64,000 nt of DNA, taken from the NCBI RefSeq assembly GCF_001274535.1, contig NZ_CP012410.1:903126-967125 (forward strand), in the 5' to 3' direction. A program made the translations under genes and the position numbers. This document shows positions 8,719-18,599 of the stretch, piece by piece; position 1 is the stretch's first letter; each line of letters starts with the position of its first letter. This DNA is from Leptotrichia sp. oral taxon 212. GTDB lineage: Bacteria > Fusobacteriota > Fusobacteriia > Fusobacteriales > Leptotrichiaceae. Below the pieces are notes generated by a model. That model was not told where the DNA came from, ran no database searches, and saw only the letters and a program-made list of their open reading frames with translations.

Positions 8719-9897
8719 ATGAAAAAATTATTATTAGTAGCAGCGATTTTATATGGAAGTGCTCTATCATTTGGGGATGCAAAGGCAGATTATGAAAATG
8801 CCAGAAAATTGGTACAAAATAACAAAATAAGTGATGCTGTAAAAGTTTTAGAAAAAATTTCAACTTCAGGAGACAAAGAATATGTAACAAAAGCTAACTT
8901 TGATTTGGGACTTTATTATTTCCAGAATAAAGATAATGCAAAAGCAAAAAAGTATTTATCTGAAGTATGGAATAACGGTTCTGCAGCAACACCTGAAGCA
9001 TTGGAAGCCGCAAAATGGTTACATGCAATTGCAAGTCAAAGTAAAAATACTGCTGAAGCAGAAAAATACATAGACTGGGCAGACAAAAATACGCAAGGAA
9101 AAGATGCAGATATAGTTTCAAGTCTGATTATGTTTTACTTTGAAAATAAAATGGATAGTAAAGCACAAAATAGATATAACACTGCTATAAAATCAACAGA
9201 TAAGAATTATGTTGCAGAAATAAATTATAATTTAGGACAATATTTTATTGAAAAAAATAATATACCAAAAGCAAAAAAATATTTACAGGATTCTTACAAA
9301 GCATCTCCTAATGCTGTAGTGCCTGCAGGATTTTTACTTTCACAGATAGCTTTATCTGAAAAAGATAATGCAACTGCTGAAAAATATCTGTTAGAAATGA
9401 GTAAAGCAACTCAGGACAAAAACTCTGAAATATTAGGTATGTTAGGATCTTATTATATAGGAGTAAATAATTTGACAAAAGCTGAAGATTATCTCAAAAA
9501 GTCTGTAACTGCAGACAGTAAGAACAGTGAATCATTATTAATGCTTTTAACAATGTATGAGTCTAAAAAAGATAATGCAAATATAAATTCAATATATAAT
9601 AAATTGAAAACAATTGTTCCTAAAGGATTAAATAAGGAATTAGGAATAACTTATGCAGGAATTGGGAATGCAGAACTATCTGAAAAATATTTCAAAAAAT
9701 CAATAAATGAAGATAAAGATAATGAATCTAAAATGTTCTTAGGACAGTTATACTACCTGACAGGAAAACAGGCTGACGGAATAAACTTAGTAAAAGAAGC
9801 AGTTAGTGCAAAAGTAAAAGGTGCAGATGAAGTATTGAAACAAATGCAATCTGGAGGAAGTAAAGCACCTGCAAAACAACCTTCAACTAAAAAATAA
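8719..9897 (+). CDS. Exported TPR-repeat protein
   Basis: This is a 392-residue protein with a signal peptide (MKKLLLVAAILYGSALSFGDA). After it, helical tetratricopeptide-like repeats of about 34-36 residues run almost to the end, with recurring motifs such as NLGQYFIEKNNIPKAKKYL and MLGSYYIGVNNLTKAEDYL. The C-terminus is Lys- and Pro-rich. It is probably periplasmic and a scaffold for protein contacts. GGAGG precedes the start 30 bases after dapH, so it may be cotranscribed with the lysine genes. No specific partner can be named. Confidence 0.75.
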   Translation: MKKLLLVAAILYGSALSFGDAKADYENARKLVQNNKISDAVKVLEKISTSGDKEYVTKANFDLGLYYFQNKDNAKAKKYLSEVWNNGSAATPEALEAAKWLHAIASQSKNTAEAEKYIDWADKNTQGKDADIVSSLIMFYFENKMDSKAQNRYNTAIKSTDKNYVAEINYNLGQYFIEKNNIPKAKKYLQDSYKASPNAVVPAGFLLSQIALSEKDNATAEKYLLEMSKATQDKNSEILGMLGSYYIGVNNLTKAEDYLKKSVTADSKNSESLLMLLTMYESKKDNANINSIYNKLKTIVPKGLNKELGITYAGIGNAELSEKYFKKSINEDKDNESKMFLGQLYYLTGKQADGINLVKEAVSAKVKGADEVLKQMQSGGSKAPAKQPSTKK

Positions 9898-9921
9898 TAA
9901 TTTGTAATAGAAATAATTTAT

Positions 9922-9950
9922 GAGAGCATTAATAAAAAATGCTCTTTTTA
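9922..9950 (+). terminator. Terminator after the dapB-dapH-TPR group
   Basis: The arms GAGAGCATT and AATGCTCTT pair around an A/T loop and are followed by a T run. The hairpin closes the dapB-dapH-TPR unit before the recA promoter. Confidence 0.85.
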
Positions 9951-9964
9951 TTTCATTAAAATTT

Positions 9965-9973
9965 TGATATAAT
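9965..9973 (+). promoter_or_regulatory. Extended -10 promoter candidate for recA
   Basis: TGATATAAT gives a perfect TATAAT (9968-9973) with the TG of an extended -10 element. No strong -35 is visible. It is the only clear promoter element in the 210 bases before recA. No LexA-like operator was recognised beside it. Confidence 0.5.
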
Positions 9974-10110
9974 ATATGGTAGACAGGGGGTGAAAATTGA
10001 GGATCCATTTAATAGTATAAGCTCTTATAAAAAAGAAAAATATTATAAATAGAGAGATGGATAAATAAAAGGGGAAAAAATAAAATGAAAATGTATAAGG
10101 AGAATAAAGA

Positions 10111-11292
10111 ATGGCGAAAAAGAAAGCAGTAGATGAAAAAGATGACAAGGCTTTGAGTGAAAGAGCAAAAGTGCTGGATTTGGCAATGAAACAGATACAT
10201 AAAGAATTTGGAGAAGGTTCTATCATGAAACTGGGAGAAAACCAGAAGATGAATATAAAGGTCATTTCAACAGGAAGTATGAATCTGGATATGGCATTAG
10301 GGCTTGGAGGAGTTCCAAGAGGGAGGATTATTGAAATATATGGAGCGGAATCTTCAGGAAAAACAACGCTTGCACTGCACATAATAGCGGAAGCACAGAA
10401 AGAAGGGGGAGTGGCTGCGTTTATCGATGCTGAACATGCTCTTGATCCTGTGTATGCAAAGGCTCTAGGAGTAAACATTGATGAACTTCTCATATCTCAG
10501 CCTGATACAGGGGAACAGGCTCTTGAGATAGCTGATATGCTTGTAAGAAGTGGTGCTATGGATGTAATAGTAGTAGATTCAGTTGCTGCACTTGTCCCTA
10601 AGGCTGAAATAGAAGGGGAAATGGGGGATCAGCAGATGGGACTTCAGGCAAGACTTATGTCAAAAGCCCTTAGAAAGCTGACAGGAAGCATTTCAAAGTC
10701 AAATACGGTTATGATTTTTATAAATCAGATAAGAGAAAAAATAGGAGGATTTTCATTTACACCGGGACCGCAGACAACTACTTCCGGCGGAAGGGCACTG
10801 AAATTTTTCTCAACTGTAAGAATGGAAGTAAAAAGAGTAGGTTCAGTTAAACAGGGAGATGAAGTAATAGGGAATGAAGTTACTGTAAAAGTTACTAAAA
10901 ATAAGGTTGCACCTCCATTTAAGGAAGCAAGATTTAATGTAATGTACGGAACAGGAATTTCAAGAATTGGTGAAGTTCTTGATGTTGCGCTGGAATTAGG
11001 AATAGCTTCTAAAAGTGGTGCATGGTTCAGCTATGGAGAAGAAAGACTTGGTCAGGGAAGAGTCAATGTGGAAAATATGCTGAAGGAAAATAGGGAATTA
11101 TATGAAAGAATAGAAAAAGATGTACTGAAAGCTATAAGACCTGATCTTGAAAATACTGAAGCGGAAGATGTGACAGAAGAAGTTGCAGAAACTGAAGAAA
11201 AAACTGTAAAGTCTACAAGAAAAAAAGCAAAGTCCGCTCCAAAAGAAGATGAGGAAATAGAGTTGGAAGTTGAAGAAATGGAAAATGAATAA
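10111..11292 (+). CDS. recA: Recombinase RecA
   Basis: RecA forms filaments on single-stranded DNA and drives strand exchange and the SOS response. The sequence has Walker [10 protein letters not shown], Walker [12 protein letters not shown], the L2 region with [10 protein letters not shown], and [15 protein letters not shown] near the N-terminus. It has 393 residues. The excess over the usual ~350 is a C-terminal acidic and Lys-rich tail (from about residue 345) that ends [12 protein letters not shown]. The ATG is preceded by AAGGAGAATAAAGA. Its stop overlaps the recX start (TAATG), so the two are coupled. Confidence 0.97.
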   Translation: MAKKKAVDEKDDKALSERAKVLDLAMKQIHKEFGEGSIMKLGENQKMNIKVISTGSMNLDMALGLGGVPRGRIIEIYGAESSGKTTLALHIIAEAQKEGGVAAFIDAEHALDPVYAKALGVNIDELLISQPDTGEQALEIADMLVRSGAMDVIVVDSVAALVPKAEIEGEMGDQQMGLQARLMSKALRKLTGSISKSNTVMIFINQIREKIGGFSFTPGPQTTTSGGRALKFFSTVRMEVKRVGSVKQGDEVIGNEVTVKVTKNKVAPPFKEARFNVMYGTGISRIGEVLDVALELGIASKSGAWFSYGEERLGQGRVNVENMLKENRELYERIEKDVLKAIRPDLENTEAEDVTEEVAETEEKTVKSTRKKAKSAPKEDEEIELEVEEMENE

Positions 11293-11873
11293 TGATAATT
11301 GAAAAAATTCAGAAAAATAAGCTGTATCTTTCAACAGATGAAATAATGGATGTAACTCCATTAATAAGACAGAAATACAGTTTAAAAGTAAATGATAATA
11401 TTGAGAGCCTCTATGATGAAATTTCTTATGAGGCTTCTCTTGAAAAAGGAATATTTTTACTTTCGTTGAGGGACAGGACAAAAAAGGAATTACAGCAAAA
11501 ACTGAATGAAAAATACAGAAATAGCAGGATGGTTGAAAAATCAGTCTTAAAACTTGTAGAACTCGGATATATTAACGACAAGGAATATGCTGTATCCTAT
11601 ATAATGAGCAGAAAATATGGAAAACAGAGAATAGCCTATAATCTTATGCAGAAGGGGATAGAGAGGGAAACAATTGAGGAAGCTTATTTTTCTATTGAAG
11701 AAGAATATGAAAAAAATATTGAAGATGAAAAGCTTGAAAAAGCAATAGAAAAAAATATAAAAAAGGAAGAAAATAAGTTGATTCAATATCTTGTAAGGCA
11801 AGGATTCAGTCTAAATAAAGTTCTTTCAAAATATAAGGAATTTAAAGAAAATAATGATCTGGAAGGAGAATAG
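11292..11873 (+). CDS. recX: Recombination regulatory protein RecX
   Basis: RecX modulates RecA filaments. The 193-residue protein has the helical RecX pattern. LSLRDRTKKELQQKL (about residue 57) and VLKLVELGYINDKEYAVSYI (about 85) are typical repeats, followed by an RIAYNLMQKGI segment. The start overlaps the recA stop by one base. The C-terminal part is rich in Lys and Glu. The assignment rests both on these repeats and on its place after recA. Confidence 0.88.
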   Translation: MIIEKIQKNKLYLSTDEIMDVTPLIRQKYSLKVNDNIESLYDEISYEASLEKGIFLLSLRDRTKKELQQKLNEKYRNSRMVEKSVLKLVELGYINDKEYAVSYIMSRKYGKQRIAYNLMQKGIERETIEEAYFSIEEEYEKNIEDEKLEKAIEKNIKKEENKLIQYLVRQGFSLNKVLSKYKEFKENNDLEGE

Positions 11874-11875
11874 CA

Positions 11876-12625
11876 TTGAGAACAATATTTTATCATTTTA
11901 TACTGGCCGGAACATTTATATATGGATTGTTTTTCAGATATCCCTATCTATTATTTGTCAAGGGAGAAAAGGCATATAAATTTGTCTGTAAAATAGCAAA
12001 AAACTGGGGTAAAAACTTAATTTGGGCTTCAGGAAGTAAAGTTAAGGTTATTTATAAGAATAACAGTGAAAATGAAATGAAAAAAGTGAAAGAGACAAGG
12101 GAACCGGTAATTTTGATTTCAAACCATCAGAGTAATGTGGATATACCTGCACTTTTGGGATATCTCCCTTTAGATTTTTCTTTTATAGCTAAGAAAGAAA
12201 TGAAAAAATGGCCTCTGATAGGACGTTGGATGAGAAGATTTGACTGCATATTTCTGGATAGAAAAAATGCACGTCAGGGAATGAAGGATATGAAGGAAGC
12301 TATTGATAAAATAAAAAAAGGGCATTCATATGTCATATTTCCGGAAGGAAGTAGAAGTAAGGATGGTAAAATTGGAGAATTTAAAAAAGGAAGCTTTAAA
12401 CTTGCGACAGATACAAAGGCAAGAATATTTCCAATAGCACTGGTAGGAACTTACGAGATTCAGAGCAGAAAAAGCCTAAAAGTGACTCCAAATAAAAATG
12501 TAAAGATAATAGTGGATAATCCCATAAATTTAGAAGATTTATCTAAGGAAGATCAGAAGAGAGTACATGAAATAGTAAATGAAATTGTGAAAAATAATTT
12601 TGCGGAATACAATAATAAAAATTAA
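11876..12625 (+). CDS. plsC: 1-acyl-sn-glycerol-3-phosphate acyltransferase
   Basis: PlsC adds the second acyl chain to make phosphatidic acid at the inner membrane. The protein has an N-terminal hydrophobic segment, the catalytic NHQSNVD (HX4D) motif near residue 83, FLDRKNAR, and the FPEGSRSKDG substrate motif near 160. The start is TTG, two bases after the recX stop, with GGAAGGAG just before it. This suggests an operon with recA-recX and the rdgB gene that follows. Confidence 0.88.
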   Translation: MRTIFYHFILAGTFIYGLFFRYPYLLFVKGEKAYKFVCKIAKNWGKNLIWASGSKVKVIYKNNSENEMKKVKETREPVILISNHQSNVDIPALLGYLPLDFSFIAKKEMKKWPLIGRWMRRFDCIFLDRKNARQGMKDMKEAIDKIKKGHSYVIFPEGSRSKDGKIGEFKKGSFKLATDTKARIFPIALVGTYEIQSRKSLKVTPNKNVKIIVDNPINLEDLSKEDQKRVHEIVNEIVKNNFAEYNNKN

Positions 12626-12636
12626 GAGGTAAATAG

Positions 12637-13226
12637 ATGAAAATAATTTTGGCGACAAAAAATAGAGGAAAGATAAAAGATTTTGAAAAACTTACAGATG
12701 GAATGGATATAGAGGTGCTGTCAATTTTAGATAATATTGATTTTCCCGACGTAGTGGAAGATGGTAAGACATTTGAAGAAAATTCTGCTAAAAAAGCATT
12801 GGAAATAGCAAAATATACTGGAATTGTAACTGTTTCAGATGATTCAGGATTGTGCGTTGATATCTTAAATGGAGAACCAGGAATATATTCTGCAAGATAT
12901 TCCGGAGAAGATGGAAATGATGAAAAAATATTGAAAAACTTCTGGAAAATTTGTCAGATATTGAAAAAAATGATAGAAAAGCTCATTTTGTTTCAGTAGT
13001 AAGTATTGCTTTTCCTGATGGAACTGTAAAATCATTCAGGGGAGAAACCCAGGGAGAAATTCTCTTTGAAAAGGAAGGAAATAATGGATTCGGTTATGAT
13101 TCTTTGTTTTATTCATATGATTTGGGAAAATCTTTTGGAGTTGCAACTATTGATGAGAAGAAAAGTGTGAGCCATAGAGGACGGGCATTTGAAAAGTTAA
13201 AGAAAGAAGTGCTTGAGAAATTATAA
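12637..13226 (+). CDS. rdgB: XTP/dITP pyrophosphatase, interrupted by an apparent frameshift
   Basis: This family hydrolyses non-canonical purine nucleotides (XTP, dITP) to clean the nucleotide pool. The first frame (12637-12999) carries the start motif ILATKNRGKIKDF and the DDSGLCVDIL and GIYSARYSGE segments. The second frame (to 13226) carries NGFGYDSLF and SHRGRAFEKL. The frames join if one A is added to the six-A run at 12923-12928: the reading then becomes NDEKNIEKLLENLSDIEK, as expected. All family motifs are otherwise present, so the break is one base, either a sequencing error, a slippage site or a recent mutation. Confidence 0.85.
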
Positions 13227-13259
13227 AAAAGAGGCTATCTTAGAAAAAATGTATATAAT

Positions 13260-13416
13260 AAAAACTATATTTATTCATTTACTAAAATTTTACTCATATA
13301 AAACAGTCATTCATTAAGAAAAAGACAAAATTAGCCTAAAGGTTGCTGTCTTTTTCTTAATTCATTTTCTGTTTCTTATTGTAAAATTTCAAATAATTCA
13401 AAAATATAGTTTTTTT
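13260..13416. repeat. Long imperfect palindrome, copy A
   Basis: The two arms of this 157-base element are nearly full-length complements. The outer ends are AAAAACTATATTTATTC and its partner around 13399-13416, and the inner ends are AAGAAAAAGACA and TGTCTTTTTCTT around a short loop. It is clearly related to the element at 20137-20297. The homology continues leftward to about 13227 (AGGCTATCTTAG versus AGGCTATATTAG). It lies between convergent rdgB and yciI and may also end transcription. Confidence 0.8.
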
Positions 13417-13459
13417 AATTTGCAATTTTATCTGAAAATGTCAATCTTTATTAACGATA

Positions 13460-13756
13460 TTATTTCACAAAACTTTCAAACTCTTCTGCATATTTTGCAG
13501 GAGTAAATTCAATTATTCTAAAATCAACGAGGTCATTTTTATAGAAAGGGTCTTCTTTCAGGATAGATTCCAGCTCTTCCTTAGTGATATTATTAGCTAT
13601 TATAATCCCACCTTCCGGAGGTGTCTGTCTACCTGAAACTATAAATTTTCCAGATTTGTAGTATGTTTCCAGAAAGTCAAGATGTTCCGGACGGAACTTT
13701 GAAACTTCTTCCAATGATTTTTTATAAGTCAGTACTGCTATAAAAATATTTTTCAT
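13460..13756 (-). CDS. YciI-family protein
   Basis: This is a 98-residue ferredoxin-fold protein of the YciI/DGPF-like family. Recognisable parts are an N-terminal strand and helix with RPEHLDFLETYYKSGKF, the turn SGRQTPPEGGIIIA, and FYKNDLVDFRIIEFTPA near the end. Conserved His and Asp residues suggest a small catalytic or binding site, but no reaction is established for this branch. GGAAGG precedes the start on the minus strand. It is transcribed in the same direction as the upstream fabV, but the distance suggests separate control. Confidence 0.8.
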   Translation of the reverse strand: MKNIFIAVLTYKKSLEEVSKFRPEHLDFLETYYKSGKFIVSGRQTPPEGGIIIANNITKEELESILKEDPFYKNDLVDFRIIEFTPAKYAEEFESFVK

Positions 13757-13850
13757 AATTTTACCTTCCTTTCAGATTTAATAATTTATATAATTTCAGT
13801 TTTTCTGTACAAAAAATGCTTGCAAATTAACACAAGCAATTTTTTATTTA

Positions 13851-15044
13851 TTACGGCTGTAATTTCGCCAGTTCTTCTAAATCAATATCAGCATCATAAT
13901 CAACATTATCGAAATCAAATCCGTTCAGTTGCATGAATTCTTCCCTTGCACCTTTGTAATCGCTGATTTCCTTAAAGTTTTCAGGCGTAACTTTATCCCA
14001 CAATGCTTCAACTTCAGACTGAACATCTTCCCTCATTTCCCAGTTATCAGGTCTAAGTCTTCTTTCATCATCTATTTCAGGTTTTCCACCATAAATCATA
14101 TCTTTAAGAAGTCTATGCTTCTGCTCAATAGTACCTTCATGAATGCCTTTTTCCTTCATTACTCTATAAAGTAATGCTGCGTATAAGGGGAAAATAGGTA
14201 TAACGGCACTGGCTTTTGTCATAAGAGCCTTACTTAATGAAACATATGCTTCTCCGTTATATTTTTTCTTAAGGAAATCATTCAGTACATCAGAAGTATG
14301 TTCCAAATCTCTTTTAGCGGCACCTATTGTACCGTCTTTATAAATTCCATAAGTAACTTTTGGTCCTAAATAAGAATATGCTACAGTTTTAAATCCATCA
14401 GTCAGTACCCCGGCTTCATCAAGAGCATCAACCCAAAGCTTCCAGTCTTCTCCTCCCATTACTTTTACTGTACTGTGAATTTCTTCAGGAGTGGCAACTC
14501 CCATAACAGTTTCTTCCATAGCTTCCTTTTCAAGATTGATGGAAGGTCCAACAATTTCTTCTTTTGTGGATTTTAGTGCAGATCTGTAAGTAACTCCATC
14601 TTTAGGATCAGTTCTGACTGCACTTGCAAGACTGTAAATAAGCAAGTCTATTTTTCCACCAAATTCTTCTTTTATATATTTTATGACATCAGCTTTCATT
14701 TCGTCTGAAAAAGCATCTCCCATAAAATTTTTAGAAATAAGCCCTTCTTCTTTTGCTGATTCATTGAAGGCAATGGTATTCCACCAACCTGCAGATCCTA
14801 CTCTTTTCCCTTCAACACCTTTTTCAAATGCAACTCCAATAGTGTCAGCTCCTGCACCAAATGCCAATGAAACTCTTGAAGCAAGTCCATAACCGGATGA
14901 TGATCCTATTATTAAAACTTTTTTTGGTCCTGTATATTTATCCTGTGATTTGATATAATCAATTTGTCTCTTTACAAATTCCTTAGCACCAAGTGGATGG
15001 TTTGTTAAAGCTAAGCTACCTTTTAATCTTGGTTTTATAACCAT
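13851..15044 (-). CDS. fabV: Enoyl-[acyl-carrier-protein]/trans-2-enoyl-CoA reductase FabV
   Basis: FabV reduces enoyl thioesters with NAD(P)H in fatty-acid elongation and is an alternative to FabI. The 397-residue protein begins IKPRLKGSLALTNHP, has the nucleotide site GSSSGYGLASR (about 47-57), and contains the LIYSLASAVRTDP segment. The region SKALMTKASAVIPIFPLY carries catalytic Lys and Tyr side chains. Length is typical. GGAGGG precedes the minus-strand start. Resistance to triclosan-type inhibitors is known for the family but not shown here. Confidence 0.93.
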   Translation of the reverse strand: MVIKPRLKGSLALTNHPLGAKEFVKRQIDYIKSQDKYTGPKKVLIIGSSSGYGLASRVSLAFGAGADTIGVAFEKGVEGKRVGSAGWWNTIAFNESAKEEGLISKNFMGDAFSDEMKADVIKYIKEEFGGKIDLLIYSLASAVRTDPKDGVTYRSALKSTKEEIVGPSINLEKEAMEETVMGVATPEEIHSTVKVMGGEDWKLWVDALDEAGVLTDGFKTVAYSYLGPKVTYGIYKDGTIGAAKRDLEHTSDVLNDFLKKKYNGEAYVSLSKALMTKASAVIPIFPLYAALLYRVMKEKGIHEGTIEQKHRLLKDMIYGGKPEIDDERRLRPDNWEMREDVQSEVEALWDKVTPENFKEISDYKGAREEFMQLNGFDFDNVDYDADIDLEELAKLQP

Positions 15045-15154
15045 TTTTCCCTCCTAAAAAATTATTTATCACTACAGTATACAATAATTATGTGAAATTT
15101 ACAATAGTCTATTTTAAAGAAAAGCTCGTAAATGGTTATGTATACTAAAAAGAT

Positions 15155-15183
15155 TAGACAAAAATTTTAATAAGTGCTATAAT
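15155..15183 (+). promoter_or_regulatory. Sigma-70 type promoter for the lipoprotein gene
   Basis: TAGACA (15155-15160) and TATAAT (15178-15183) are separated by 17 bases. The transcript would start about 55 bases before the lipoprotein gene at 15248 and may continue into secA. Confidence 0.7.
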
Positions 15184-15247
15184 ACTTTGATTGATATAAA
15201 AATAGAAATTAAATGAAAAATTAATAAATAGATATTGTGGAGTGAAA

Positions 15248-15643
15248 ATGAAAAAAAATAACAGATTTATTTTTATTATAACATGTCTTCTTATTACAAT
15301 AAACTGCTCGAGTTTATTTGGTACAGCAGGACTTAATAAGCAGCTTAATGTATTTGTCAATGAAAATAATTTAAGTCATGAGGACATACAGAAAATATTA
15401 ACAGAATTGAATCAGATAGAATATACGAAGTATAATAAACAGTTAAAAAAAGGTCTGAAAAAGATAGGAAAACTGAAGGAGAAGGAATCAGAAGATAAGA
15501 AAATACTTGTATCTGATGAAAGCAGAAAGTATTTTATAGAATATATTGAAGATAAAAATGAAATTCAGGAGAATAATCGTTCTGACATTCTGATAGTTAA
15601 GACTTTCAAAATGAAAGAAAATATATTGAAATTAAGGGAGTAA
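15248..15643 (+). CDS. Small putative lipoprotein
   Basis: This protein of about 131 residues begins with Lys/Asn residues and a hydrophobic stretch ending LLITINC, which can serve as a lipoprotein signal. Asn before the Cys is unusual for the lipobox but recurs in the lipoprotein at 60.2 kb. The rest is helical and highly charged with Lys and Glu. The ATG at 15248 is preferred to the GTG at 15242 because GTGGAG lies five bases before it. It lies upstream of secA. It has no recognisable domain. Confidence 0.6.
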   Translation: MKKNNRFIFIITCLLITINCSSLFGTAGLNKQLNVFVNENNLSHEDIQKILTELNQIEYTKYNKQLKKGLKKIGKLKEKESEDKKILVSDESRKYFIEYIEDKNEIQENNRSDILIVKTFKMKENILKLRE

Positions 15644-15706
15644 AAAATATATTTTTATTATGGGAAATAAGAATAAAAATATATCGAATGAAGGAAAGGG
15701 AAATAA

Positions 15707-18384
15707 ATGCTAGTAGATAAAATTACAAAAAAATTATTTGGAACACAGGATGAACGTGAAGTAAAGAAAATGAGAAAAATTGTGGATAAAATAAATGCAA
15801 TTGAACCACAGTTTCAAAATTATACAGATGGAGAACTATCAGCAAAAACAGCTGAATTTAAGGAAAGACTTGAAAAAGGGGAAACACTTGACGATATACT
15901 TGTTGAAGCTTTTGCAACAGTAAGGGAAGCAGCAAGAAGAATTTTAGGAATGAGAGCTTATGACGTGCAGCTGATAGGTGGAATGATACTTCATAGTGGA
16001 AATATTGCAGAGATGAAAACAGGAGAAGGAAAAACACTGATGTCAACTATGCCGATTTACCTGAATGCATTGACAGGTAAAGGTGTACACGTAGTAACTG
16101 TAAATGATTATCTTGCAAAGCGTGACAGGGATTTGATGAGTGAAATGTTTGAATTTCTAGGACTAACTTCAGGAGTTATAGTTGCAAATATTTCAAATGA
16201 TGCAAGAAAAAGAGCATATGATGCAGATATAACATATGGAACGAACAATGAGTTTGGATTTGATTATCTGAGAGACAATATGGTTGGAGAACTGGAAGAG
16301 AAAGTTCAGAGAAAACATAATTTTGCAATTGTCGATGAGATAGATTCGATTTTAATTGATGAAGCGAGAACACCTTTAATTATATCCGGAGCCGCTGAAG
16401 AAACTACAGAATGGTATAATACATTTGCTGAGGTGGCAAAGCGTTTAAAGAGAAGTTATAAGACAGAAGAAATAAAAGATAAGAAAAATACAGTCATTCC
16501 TGATGAAGACTGGGAAGATTATGAAGTTGATGAAAAATCACATACTGTTACAATAACTGACAAAGGTATCAGAAATGTTGAGAAAATGCTTAAGATTGAC
16601 AACCTTTACTCACCTGAATATGTAGAACTTACACATTTTCTGACACAGGCACTGAAGGCAAAGGAACTGTTTAAGCTTGACAGGGATTATATTATAAATG
16701 AAAAGGGAGAAGTAATAATAGTTGATGAGTTTACAGGAAGGCTTATGGATGGAAGAAGATATTCCGATGGACTTCATCAGGCTATAGAAGCAAAGGAAAA
16801 ACTTGAAGTTGCCGGAGAAAACCAGACACTTGCAACAATTACCCTGCAGAATTATTTCAGAATGTATACAAAGTTGTCAGGGATGACAGGTACTGCAAAA
16901 ACAGAAGAGGAAGAATTTAAACAGATATACAATCTGAAGGTTATAGAAGTTCCTACAAACAGACCTGTTATAAGAATAGATTTACCTGATGTTGTTTACA
17001 TGACGACCAGGGCAAAATATAAGGCAATTGGAGACAAGATAAAGGAGCTGTATGAAAAAGGACAGCCGGTTCTTGTAGGAACAGCTTCGATTCAGCATTC
17101 AGAAGAAGTATCAGAATTATTAAAAAAATGCAAATACCTCATGAAATACTGAATGCAAAGCATCATGAAAGAGAAGCAGAAATAATAGCTCAGGCCGGAA
17201 GATTTAAGACTGTTACAATTGCAACAAATATGGCAGGAAGAGGAACTGATATAAAACTTGGAGGAGATCCTGATTCGTTTGCAGCAAAGGTTGCTGAAAA
17301 AGGAACTGATGAATATGATGAAATTTATAAAGTATATCAGAAGGACTGTGAAGAAAATAGAGAGAAAGTACTGAAAGCAGGAGGACTTTTTATACTTGGA
17401 ACAGAAAGACATGAAAGCAGACGTATTGACAATCAGCTAAGAGGACGTTCAGGTAGACAGGGGGATCCCGGAACATCTGAATTTTATCTGTCACTGGATG
17501 ACGATCTTATGAGACTATTTGGTGGAGATAAACTGAAATCAATGATGAAGGTTCTGAATATAGGGGAATACGAGGAAATAAGACACAGACAGATAAGCAA
17601 GGCTGTAGAAAATGCTCAGAAAAGAATAGAAAGCAGAAACTTTTCATCAAGAAAAAGTCTGATAGAATATGATGATGTAAACAACACTCAGAGGGAAGTT
17701 ATTTACACTCAAAGAGATGCTGTACTGAGTAATGAAAATCTGAAAGAGCTTATTTTTGATATGATAAGGGAAACTGTAGAAGATACTGTTGAAATGTCCT
17801 TAAGTGGAGATTCAAAATCTGACTGGGATTTCAACCTGCTGGAAGATAAATTGAATGAAATTTTTGAATATGAAATGGATTCATTGCTTCAAAATGAAGG
17901 TAAGGATCAAATAATTGATAAAGTTTATGATGATCTTATAAAGAGATATAATGAAAAAGAAGAAATGACAGGTGAAGAAGTATTCAGAAGAATTGAAAGA
18001 TATATAATGCTTGAAGTTCTTGATCAGAAATGGAGACAGCACTTGAAAGATCTTACAGAATTAAGGGAAGGAATAAGACTTAGATCATATGGACAGAGAA
18101 ATCCTATTCATGACTATAAAATAGTAGCTTTTGAAATCTACAATGAAATGATTGATGCCATAAAAAGGGAAACAGGTTCATTCCTTCTGAAATTGAAACT
18201 TAGAAATGAAGAGGAAACAGCTAACTTAAAGCATGAAGAAGCAAAAAATCTGAAATATGAACATATCGATAATGAAGCGGAAGATGCTGAAACGGTTGAA
18301 GAATCTCCTCAGAGAAAGCTTTCAAGAAGAGAGAGAAGAGAAATGGAAAGAAAAAATAGTACGAGAAATTTTATTGAGATGTAA
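15707..18384 (+). CDS. secA: Preprotein translocase ATPase SecA, with an apparent one-base frameshift
   Basis: SecA is the motor that pushes proteins through SecYEG. The first frame (15707-17152) has the DEAD-type motifs MKTGEGKT and [14 protein letters not shown]. The second (17128-18384) has [37 protein letters not shown], and the C-terminal scaffold. Adding one A to the seven-A run at 17122-17128 restores [20 protein letters not shown], the expected sequence. SecA is essential in bacteria, so a true null is unlikely. A homopolymer sequencing error or transcriptional slippage is the better reading. The usual C-terminal Cys-rich zinc motif is absent; the protein ends [16 protein letters not shown]. 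Confidence 0.93.
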
Positions 18385-18428
18385 AATTATAGTTAGAAAA
18401 AAATAAAAAACACGGTTATTTAGAAATA

Positions 18429-18455
18429 AAGGAGCTTTGAAGCTCCTCTTTTTTA
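18429..18455 (+). terminator. Terminator after secA
   Basis: GGAGCT (18431-18436) and AGCTCC (18441-18446) form a tight hairpin with a four-base loop, followed by TCTTTTTT. This is a strong intrinsic terminator. Confidence 0.9.
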
Positions 18456-18525
18456 TGAAATTTTACATTTAAAAATATTTTAACAAGAAATAATTTTCAC
18501 ATAAATATTTTTTTAGTCAATGCAC

Positions 18526-18572
18526 TTGAATTTTTTCAAAATGAGGATATACTATAGTAGTATACGTTATAC
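18526..18572 (+). promoter_or_regulatory. Promoter and palindromic operator candidates for the aldehyde dehydrogenase gene
   Basis: TTGAAT (18526-18531) and TATACT (18548-18553) are 16 bases apart. Overlapping and following the -10 are two perfect palindromes: TACTATAGTA (18550-18559) and GTATA-CGT-TATAC (18560-18572). Their position over the start site fits a repressor operator. The regulator is unknown. Confidence 0.55.
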
Positions 18573-18599
18573 TAAAATAAAAATGAGAGGATGATGTAA

